In this document: positions 5,739 to 9,476 of the stretch, one piece after another | How the letters are laid out: each line of letters begins with the position of its first letter | Numbering within the stretch: position 1 is the stretch's first letter | From: Nanobdellota archaeon | Lineage (GTDB): Archaea > Nanobdellota > Nanobdellia > SCGC-AAA011-G17 > ARS1403 | Length of the DNA stretch: 9,476 nucleotides | Reading direction: 5' to 3' | NCBI GenBank assembly: GCA_018831025.1 | Contig: JAHJRB010000077.1 | Location: 1 to 9,476, forward strand | Program-made: the position numbers and the translations under genes | Notes under the pieces: model-generated | What the model was told of the DNA's origin: nothing | Databases searched by the model: none | What the model saw: only the letters and a program-made list of their open reading frames with translations

Positions 5739-6296
5739 TCACAAAACAAAGCTGTAGAAGAAAGCTATTGCAACTAAGAAACCATAAGCTAATTTGTTCC
5801 AGTTTAGTATTTTTTTTCCGTCAAAGTTCCAAACAGGGATACAGTTGAATAAAGCTATCCAAGAGTTTATCATAAATCCATATTGGGCTATTAAAGGAAA
5901 TATCTTTAAAAATAATAAAGCCAAAAATATTGTAGCTAGTAAAATGTTCATGAAAGGACCTGCAAATGATATGATTCCATTTCTTTTATAATCTACATAA
6001 CCTTGTATCATAACTGCGCCTGGAGCTACAAAAATAAATCCAAGGAAGGACATTAAAACTGCCAAGACTAACATAAAATCAAAGCTTCTAAATTCTGCAA
6101 AGCAATGGAAATGCTGAGCAACGAATTTATGGGCAAGTTCATGCAATAAAAATCCAATCCCAACAGAAAATGCTGCGACTAAAATAGCTGTTTGAAAACC
6201 TAAAGAGCCTTTAAGTAAAATTCCAAATGCTAGAGATATAGCTATCCAAGCCTTTAGTAAATCTACAATTTCTGTTTTAGATGTTTTTAGTTTCAT
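5739..6296 (-). CDS. M50-family (site-2 protease-like) intramembrane metalloprotease
   Basis: The 185-residue polytopic membrane protein carries the zinc-binding motif HELAH at residues 52-56 at the end of a hydrophobic helix, and the second conserved motif N151-C-I-P154 followed by D159-G160 (NxxPxxxxDG), which supplies the third zinc ligand. Between them is SFAGPFMNILLA (110-121), the Gly-Pro-x2-Asn element typical of the family. Hydrophobic segments lie near residues 12-28, 37-57, 73-97, 114-135, 140-156 and 168-185. All catalytic residues are present, so it is probably active. No PDZ or CBS domain is attached, so it is a minimal core. Substrates are unknown; the adjacent secreted DUF5667 protein and small membrane proteins are possible but unproven candidates. 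A TATA box 26 nt before the ATG indicates a leaderless transcript. Confidence 0.93.
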   Translation of the reverse strand: MKLKTSKTEIVDLLKAWIAISLAFGILLKGSLGFQTAILVAAFSVGIGFLLHELAHKFVAQHFHCFAEFRSFDFMLVLAVLMSFLGFIFVAPGAVMIQGYVDYKRNGIISFAGPFMNILLATIFLALLFLKIFPLIAQYGFMINSWIALFNCIPVWNFDGKKILNWNKLAYGFLVAIAFFYSFVL

Positions 6297-6297
6297 A

Positions 6298-6343
6298 ATT
6301 GAGTTTTAGAATATAGGTTTTATAAGGCTTTTGGAAACTCAAT
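6298..6343. repeat. 9-bp inverted repeat framing the M50 protease promoter
   Basis: ATTGAGTTT at 6298-6306 and AAACTCAAT at 6335-6343 are perfect reverse complements, with the TATA box between them. One arm lies just before the M50 start codon and the other overlaps the stop codon of the LAGLIDADG gene. It may be an operator dyad, or a weak hairpin at the end of the upstream mRNA. Confidence 0.45.
6318..6326 (-). promoter_or_regulatory. TATA box of the M50 protease gene
   Basis: Minus-strand CTTATAAAA is centred 26 nt before the ATG at 6296. It lies between the arms of a 9-bp inverted repeat. Confidence 0.6.
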
Positions 6344-6881
6344 CCATTATTTTTTCATGTATCAAGTCTACAACCCTTCTAAGCAATACATCACTAATAT
6401 AAACATGACAAACTCCAAAAGGAGTTGTTTTTTTAGAGTTAAAACACTTAAATTTGCTTTTATTTAATCCTAATTTCTTAGACCAATAGCTTATAACTTC
6501 CTTATTTGATTTCGTATGGTGTAATAAATGGATAGATTTATCAATTAATTTTGATTTTTTAAATAAATTATGTTTATCTAGTTCATTTAACACAATTTTA
6601 ATTATTGCTGGATCTGAATTTGTCATTGTAAACCTTCTATAATTAGAATCTCCTATAGAGTTAGATCCTTCTCCTTTTAATAATCCCAGTACGTAAATCA
6701 ACCGTGGAGTTAAATTAACTTTATTTGGGAAAAATCTACTGATGAGCTTATTACTCTTAGTCCTATAATATACTAAAACCCCTTCTTTATCTTCATGAGA
6801 TTGTAAATTATGGATAGAATTTGTAGCCCAGCTAGGATAGGTTTGTTTTCCTTCTATCAATTTAGAAATTTCTATTTCCAT
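6339..6881 (-). CDS. Solo LAGLIDADG homing-endonuclease-like protein
   Basis: The 180-residue protein contains one LAGLIDADG-type helix, LIYVLGLLKGEGS (residues 61-73), where Glu71 holds the position of the catalytic acidic residue. It is followed by YRRFTMTNSDPAIIKIVLNEL (81-101), matching the beta strands and helix that follow this motif in the family (a substrate-contacting beta sheet, then the xTNSDP-type turn). Single-motif members work as homodimers. The protein is free-standing and not inside an intein or intron. It lies 93 bp downstream of an initiator tRNA gene that appears to carry an intron, on the same strand. The N-terminal 55 residues are not recognised. It may be an active endonuclease, a domesticated DNA- or RNA-binding protein, or a regulator. 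A TATA box about 25 nt before the ATG supports the chosen start. Confidence 0.8.
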   Translation of the reverse strand: MEIEISKLIEGKQTYPSWATNSIHNLQSHEDKEGVLVYYRTKSNKLISRFFPNKVNLTPRLIYVLGLLKGEGSNSIGDSNYRRFTMTNSDPAIIKIVLNELDKHNLFKKSKLIDKSIHLLHHTKSNKEVISYWSKKLGLNKSKFKCFNSKKTTPFGVCHVYISDVLLRRVVDLIHEKIMD

Positions 6882-6902
6882 GATATTAGTAAAGCTAATC
6901 TG

Positions 6903-6910
6903 CTTATAAG
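6903..6910 (-). promoter_or_regulatory. TATA box of the LAGLIDADG gene
   Basis: The palindromic CTTATAAG is centred about 25-26 nt before the ATG at 6881, consistent with a leaderless transcript separate from the tRNA. Confidence 0.55.
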
Positions 6911-6948
6911 ACTCACGGAGGTGTGGCGGATGTGTCGGATGAGGGGGA
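6911..6948. other. G-rich (plus strand) / C-rich (minus strand) island in an AT-rich genome
   Basis: This 38-bp stretch between the tRNA and the LAGLIDADG gene is strongly G-rich on the plus strand, in contrast to its surroundings. It contains closely spaced GG pairs (GGAGGTGTGGCGG), a partial direct repeat (GTGTGGCGGAT, then GTGTCGGAT) and a run of five G. It holds no gene that I can defend. Confidence 0.5.
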
Positions 6949-6967
6949 TATATATTTTAGAGAGTAT

Positions 6968-6974
6968 AAAAAAA
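6968..6974 (-). terminator. T-run terminator after the initiator tRNA
   Basis: Seven consecutive T residues on the minus strand directly follow the discriminator base of the tRNA, as is usual at archaeal tRNA 3' ends. Confidence 0.65.
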
Positions 6975-7072
6975 TAGCGAAGGTTGGATTTGAACCAACG
7001 ACCTCTGGGTTATGAGCCCAACGGGCACTCCTAATTGGGCGATATATAAAAATATCTCTGCCCTACTTCGCT
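6975..7072 (-). tRNA. Initiator tRNA-Met (CAT), interrupted in the D-loop
   Basis: The anticodon arm is TTGGG, loop CTCATAA, CCCAG, giving anticodon CAT at 7014-7012. The acceptor stem AGCGAAG pairs perfectly with CTTCGCT over 7 bp, the T-arm is GTTGG, TTCAAAT, CCAAC, and the variable loop is AGGTC. The A1:T72 pair together with three G:C pairs in the anticodon stem is the signature of an archaeal initiator rather than elongator tRNA. CCA is not encoded. The D-arm is too long: GGGC (7063-7060) is separated from its partner GCCC (7026-7023) by 33 nt. Removing 23 nt leaves a 75-nt tRNA with D-loop AGTTAGGAGT, containing the conserved A14, G15 and G18-G19. This is required for translation initiation if it is the only copy. 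Confidence 0.93.
7035..7057 (-). other. Predicted 23-nt intron in the D-loop of initiator tRNA, bulge-helix-bulge type
   Basis: The insertion folds as an archaeal splicing substrate. A four-base-pair central helix (GGGC 7063-7060 with GCCC 7040-7037) is flanked by a 3-nt bulge AGA (7059-7057) on one strand and a 3-nt bulge AAT (7036-7034) on the other. The intron end closes with a 5-bp hairpin, GATAT (7056-7052) with ATATC (7045-7041), and a 6-nt loop. Cutting after the second base of each bulge removes 7057-7035 and joins nucleotides 15 and 16. The outer helix is weak (only TA with TA), so this would be a relaxed motif. Splicing is inferred, not shown. Confidence 0.8.
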
Positions 7073-7098
7073 ATTGTTTAAGATTTTAACTTTTTTGA

Positions 7099-7106
7099 TT
7101 TAAAAA
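7099..7106 (-). promoter_or_regulatory. TATA box of the initiator tRNA gene
   Basis: Minus-strand TTTTTAAA is centred about 29-30 nt before the first base of the tRNA, the usual distance for an archaeal tRNA promoter. Confidence 0.5.
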
Positions 7107-7122
7107 TGTATTGTTTTAGAAG

Positions 7123-7935
7123 TTATTTTTGTTTAAAGTATCTATGTTTGAATAATTCTCTGTTTATTTCATGTTTTGATATCTTTTGGGAAAAGAATTT
7201 TTTAACAGCTGGGAAAAATCTATTATCTTCAAAGTTTTCATTAACTAAAGCAGCTGCTATTTTTTTATACTCCATCGAAATTTCTGAATTAGGAGAATAC
7301 ATACTAATAGGGGTTAGACTATGCTGAGCTTCAATTGTTTTGGCTTCATCTGGTAAAAATCCTAAAACATGAACGCCGGTTGCTTTTTCAATGTCTTCTG
7401 TACTTAACTCACATTTATTTCCTCTAACTTTATTTAAAATAAGGCCGTGGATGGGGATGTTTTTTTGTTTTGCAACCCTAACAGCTTTTAATGTTGTACT
7501 TAAGGTTGCGTAGTCTGGGGTTGTTACAACTAATAACTCATCAGAACTAAGCATAACACTTAACATCTCTTCATTTAAGCTAGGGCTTGAGTCAAGTAAG
7601 ATAACTTCATAAAAACTTCTTATTTTTTTAATTTCATTTCTAAGCTTCATAGGTTCTATTTGCTTTGAGATTAAAGAAGATGCGATGAAATGAAAGTTAA
7701 GATTATGTTTGTAAACGGCATCAAATATTTTTATTTTATTTTGAAAGACGTCTGTTAAAGTATTAATGGGATCTAAAATTCCTAAATGAAAGTTTAAATT
7801 TGGAGCGTAGTAATTAGCATCTACTAAAAGAACTTTTTTATTGAAATTATTAGCCAAAACAGTAGCTAGATTCACTGCTGTTGTTGTTTTTCCAACACCG
7901 CCTTTTATAGAGACGATACCTATAACCCTACTCAT
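7123..7935 (-). CDS. MinD/ParA-family ATPase
   Basis: This 270-residue protein has the deviant Walker A motif KGGVGKTT at residues 11-18 with the signature lysine, the switch I region VDANYYAPNLNF (38-49) and Walker B VILLDSSPSL (111-120). LNKVRGN (167-173) is the guanine/adenine-recognition segment typical of MinD. The family consists of dimerising ATPases that position division, chromosome or surface structures at the membrane or nucleoid. The C-terminal 30 residues (241-270) are rich in Lys, Phe and His and may form an amphipathic, membrane-binding tail. The usual Asp of the switch I loop DxD is replaced by Asn41. The start overlaps the end of a 28-residue frame by 8 bases, with GAGGT six nt before the ATG, suggesting translational coupling. 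Whether it is a MinD, ParA or flagellar/pilus FlhG-like member cannot be settled here. Confidence 0.92.
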   Translation of the reverse strand: MSRVIGIVSIKGGVGKTTTAVNLATVLANNFNKKVLLVDANYYAPNLNFHLGILDPINTLTDVFQNKIKIFDAVYKHNLNFHFIASSLISKQIEPMKLRNEIKKIRSFYEVILLDSSPSLNEEMLSVMLSSDELLVVTTPDYATLSTTLKAVRVAKQKNIPIHGLILNKVRGNKCELSTEDIEKATGVHVLGFLPDEAKTIEAQHSLTPISMYSPNSEISMEYKKIAAALVNENFEDNRFFPAVKKFFSQKISKHEINRELFKHRYFKQK

Positions 7936-8014
7936 CTAAATACCTCTTTTTAAGTCTAGTAAGAATTTCCTCTCTATCCTCATCCTCTTTTTTCTTTTTC
8001 AAAAACTCAAACAT
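7928..8014 (-). CDS. Small 28-residue reading frame overlapping the MinD-like gene
   Basis: A frame starting MFEFLKKKKEDED and ending RLKKRYLDE is 28 residues long and highly charged, probably helical. Its stop codon TAG lies in the first bases of the ATPase gene (ATGAGTAG overlap), a typical arrangement for coupled genes. A TATA-like AATTTATTAAT lies about 29 nt before its ATG. Its short amphipathic start FEFLKK and charged helix could contact the ATPase or the membrane, in the way small MinD partners do, but there is no sequence identity I can claim. The frame could also be leader sequence without a function. Confidence 0.5.
   Translation of the reverse strand: MFEFLKKKKEDEDREEILTRLKKRYLDE
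7942..7946 (-). promoter_or_regulatory. Ribosome-binding site of the MinD-like gene
   Basis: Minus-strand GAGGT lies 6 nt before the ATG at 7935 and inside the preceding small frame, which favours translation of the ATPase from a longer transcript rather than leaderless initiation. Confidence 0.5.
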
Positions 8015-8037
8015 CTAAAAGTTTTAAATATCTTCTC

Positions 8038-8047
8038 ATTAATAAAT
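8038..8047 (-). promoter_or_regulatory. Candidate TATA box for the small frame and MinD-like operon
   Basis: Minus-strand AATTTATTAA is centred about 29 nt before the ATG at 8014. A second candidate, ATTTAAAA at 8023-8030, would instead start transcription inside the small frame, so the true promoter is uncertain. Confidence 0.35.
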
Positions 8048-8086
8048 TTATTGTTATTGAATATTAACTAAGATAGGGTGGTAACT

Positions 8087-8095
8087 TTTATAAAT
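8087..8095 (+). promoter_or_regulatory. TATA box of thiI
   Basis: TTTATAAAT is centred 26 nt before the first of two tandem ATG codons at 8117 and 8120. No ribosome-binding site precedes them, so leaderless initiation is likely. Confidence 0.6.
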
Positions 8096-8116
8096 GGAAT
8101 TTTTACTAATTAGAGT

Positions 8117-9277
8117 ATGATGAAAGTAATAATACATTATAATGAAATTGGATTAAAGGGGAAGAATAGAATATTCTTTGAGACTAAACTATATGATAAT
8201 ATAAAAGATGTTTTAGAGGTTATAGAGATTAAGAAAGAAAACAAAAGGTTTATTTTAGATATAAATGGAAGCAAAAATGAAATTGAAAGTAAACTAAAAA
8301 ATATATTTGGTATTGAGAATTTTTGTTTTGTTACTGAAGTTGGAAGGGATGTTGAAACTATAATTACAAAAGCTGTTGAGGAGATAAAAAAGTTTAATGC
8401 TAAGGAAATTGCTTTAAAAACTAAAAGAAGTGATAAATCCTTTGAGTTAAATTCTATTGAATTAAATAAAAAAATTGGAGAAGAAGTAAATAAACTAGGA
8501 ATGAAAATTAATTTTTCTAATCCTGAGAAGACTTTATTTATTGAAATAACTTCAAAGAATGTTTATATTTACAGCGAAAAAATAAAAGGTTTAGGAGGAC
8601 TTCCCGTGGGTAGTAGTGGAAAGGTGCTTTGTTTATTAAGCGGGGGAATAGATTCTGCTTTAGCTGCTTATTATATGATGAAAAGAGGATGCAACGTAGG
8701 ATTTTTACATTTTCATGTTTTTCCCAGTAATAAAAATGTTCTGGAAACTAAAATAAAAGATATTATAGAAGTTTTAAATAAATATCAAAATAAAAGCAAA
8801 TTGTTTTTAATCCCTTATAATAATTATCAAAGAAGTACTATTGAAAAAATTCCTTGTAATTTAGAAGTTATTAGTTTTAAGAATTTTATGTTGAGAACAG
8901 CTGAGAGATTAGCGAGAAAGAAGAATTATAAGGCTATTGTTGTGGGAGATAGTATTGGACAGGTTGCAAGCCAGACCTTAAGCAATTTAAATTCTAGCAG
9001 AGAAGGGGTTGGTTTAGTTGTATTAAGTCCGTTAATTGGTTTTGATAAACAAGAGATAATTGACAAAGCTATAGAAATTGGGACTTATGAAGCAAGTATT
9101 GAGAAGTATATGGATTGCTGCAGTATAGTTGCTAAGAAACCTAATCTTGGAGTTAAAAATAAAGAGATTAAAGAAGTTGGGGATAAAATAGATATAAATA
9201 AAGTAATTGAAGAAAGTTTAAAGGAGCTAGAGGTTTTTGAGTTTAAGGATATGATAGAATTTAAAAGAAAATATTAG
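8117..9277 (+). CDS. thiI: tRNA 4-thiouridine synthetase ThiI, archaeal type without rhodanese domain
   Basis: The 386-residue protein is a ThiI, which adenylates uridine 8 of tRNA and transfers sulfur to it; in some organisms it also serves thiamine thiazole synthesis. The N-terminus MKVIIHYNEIGLKGKNRIFFE is the family start, followed by a ferredoxin-like and THUMP tRNA-binding region to about residue 155. The ATP-pyrophosphatase domain has the PP-loop SGGIDS at 175-180 and the GDSIGQVASQT motif at 278-288. The conserved cysteine region is MDCCSIVAKKPN (332-343). There is no C-terminal rhodanese domain, as in most archaea, so the sulfur donor may be sulfide or another protein. Tandem start codons exist; alignment favours the second (8120), while the TATA box fits transcription from 8117. 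Uridine 8 is present in the nearby initiator tRNA (T at 7065), a potential substrate. Confidence 0.96.
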   Translation: MMKVIIHYNEIGLKGKNRIFFETKLYDNIKDVLEVIEIKKENKRFILDINGSKNEIESKLKNIFGIENFCFVTEVGRDVETIITKAVEEIKKFNAKEIALKTKRSDKSFELNSIELNKKIGEEVNKLGMKINFSNPEKTLFIEITSKNVYIYSEKIKGLGGLPVGSSGKVLCLLSGGIDSALAAYYMMKRGCNVGFLHFHVFPSNKNVLETKIKDIIEVLNKYQNKSKLFLIPYNNYQRSTIEKIPCNLEVISFKNFMLRTAERLARKKNYKAIVVGDSIGQVASQTLSNLNSSREGVGLVVLSPLIGFDKQEIIDKAIEIGTYEASIEKYMDCCSIVAKKPNLGVKNKEIKEVGDKIDINKVIEESLKELEVFEFKDMIEFKRKY

Positions 9278-9289
9278 GTTAAGATTAAT

Positions 9290-9299
9290 ATTTTTTTAT
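9290..9299 (+). terminator. T-run after thiI
   Basis: A run of seven or more T about 14 nt after the thiI stop codon is a typical archaeal termination signal. Confidence 0.5.
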
Positions 9300-9316
9300 A
9301 TCAAGAAATAATATTT

Positions 9317-9390
9317 AAGGTTAGGCCAAGAAAAAGGGAGATATCTTAAATGCCAACAAAAGATTTATCTTAAAATACCAGCCTAACCTT
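9317..9390. repeat. 10-bp perfect inverted repeat enclosing two related direct repeats
   Basis: AAGGTTAGGC (9317-9326) and GCCTAACCTT (9381-9390) are perfect reverse complements 54 nt apart. Between them TATCTTAAATGCCA (9342-9355) and TATCTTAAAATACCA (9366-9380) form an imperfect direct repeat. The element lies between thiI and a convergent gene, with no coding potential. It could be a structured non-coding RNA, a bidirectional 3' end signal or a small mobile or integration remnant. Confidence 0.55.
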
Positions 9391-9413
9391 GATAATGAAT
9401 TTACTATTGTTAT

Positions 9414-9476
9414 CTATGTTCTAGTTACTTCATATATCTCTTTTACACTAGCTACTAATACTGCTGGACCAATTAA
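9414..9476 (-). CDS. C-terminal end of an unidentified gene (partial, enters from right edge)
   Basis: On the minus strand the last 63 bases read as an open frame of 20 codons ending in TAG (LIGPAVLVASV, then KEIYEVTRT). The other two minus frames contain stops in this stretch. The short hydrophobic segment followed by a charged tail resembles the end of a membrane protein, but too little is visible to name it. It would be convergent with thiI. Confidence 0.45.
   Translation of the reverse strand, partial: LIGPAVLVASVKEIYEVTRT

Noticed and set aside
5415..5991. Plus-strand frames at 5415-5717 and 5794-5991
   Set aside because: Both are reverse shadows of the DUF5667 and M50 genes, with no initiation signals and no recognisable features.
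6930..6977. 15-codon plus-strand frame with a perfect GGAGGTG ribosome-binding site before its ATG
   Set aside because: The nearest TATA box would start transcription after the ribosome-binding site, the frame is very short and its end runs antisense into the tRNA. The motif is better treated as part of the G-rich island.
6975..7072. Elongator tRNA-Met or tRNA-Ile2 with a CAT anticodon
   Set aside because: The A1:T72 pair and the GGG:CCC anticodon stem point to the initiator.
6975..7072. Initiator tRNA as a pseudogene broken by the D-loop insertion
   Set aside because: All other stems are perfectly paired, a TATA box and T-run are present, and the insertion has a credible splicing fold, so an intron is the better explanation.
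7106..7327. Plus-strand frame of 73 codons
   Set aside because: It is antisense to the C-terminal part of the MinD-like ATPase, and its start lies over the tRNA promoter region.
8078..8084. GTGGTAA upstream of the thiI TATA box as a fourth copy of the pheS repeat
   Set aside because: Only seven bases match the 13-bp repeat, which is expected by chance at this scale. It would be worth revisiting only if a genome-wide motif search supports a shorter core.
8094..8120. Eight-codon upstream frame ending in the thiI start codons
   Set aside because: Its ATG overlaps the thiI TATA box, so it would not be in the transcript if thiI is leaderless.

Overview
The window looks like a piece of an AT-rich (roughly 70% A+T by eye) archaeal chromosome, most likely from a DPANN-type lineage such as Pacearchaeota or Woesearchaeota. 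The evidence is an archaeal-type phenylalanyl-tRNA synthetase alpha subunit, an initiator tRNA with the archaeal A1:U72 pair, a short ThiI without a rhodanese domain, TATA boxes about 26 nt before several start codons (a leaderless pattern), T-run terminators, and many small membrane, coiled-coil and zinc-ribbon proteins. The lineage name is inference from style; the domain Archaea is well supported.

Layout. Positions 1-3760 (minus strand) hold a run of genes. In reading order these are a membrane-anchored coiled-coil protein with no ordinary start codon, a DUF192 protein, an unrecognised 130-residue protein, then pheS and the first codon of what is probably pheT. Three exact 13-bp repeats lie in the pheS promoter. 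Positions 3877-4386 (plus strand) hold a small two-helix membrane protein and a zinc-ribbon protein. Positions 4389-6296 (minus strand) hold a second, 54-residue zinc-ribbon protein, a secreted DUF5667 coiled-coil protein and an M50-type intramembrane metalloprotease. Positions 6339-7072 (minus strand) hold a solo LAGLIDADG protein just downstream of the initiator tRNA gene, whose D-loop is interrupted by a 23-nt insertion that folds like an archaeal bulge-helix-bulge intron. Positions 7123-8014 (minus strand) hold a MinD/ParA-type ATPase preceded by an overlapping 28-residue reading frame. Positions 8117-9277 (plus strand) hold thiI, followed by a T-run, a long inverted repeat and the C-terminal end of a gene that enters from the right edge on the minus strand.

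Functionally the window mixes translation and tRNA biology (PheS, initiator tRNA, ThiI) with envelope or cell-organisation proteins (MinD-like ATPase, M50 protease, DUF5667 protein, membrane coiled coil). No known defence system, CRISPR array or insertion sequence is visible. The points most worth following are the interrupted initiator tRNA beside a LAGLIDADG gene, the repeat array in the pheS promoter, the extra N-terminal module on PheS, and a 411-codon gene that appears to start at AUA.
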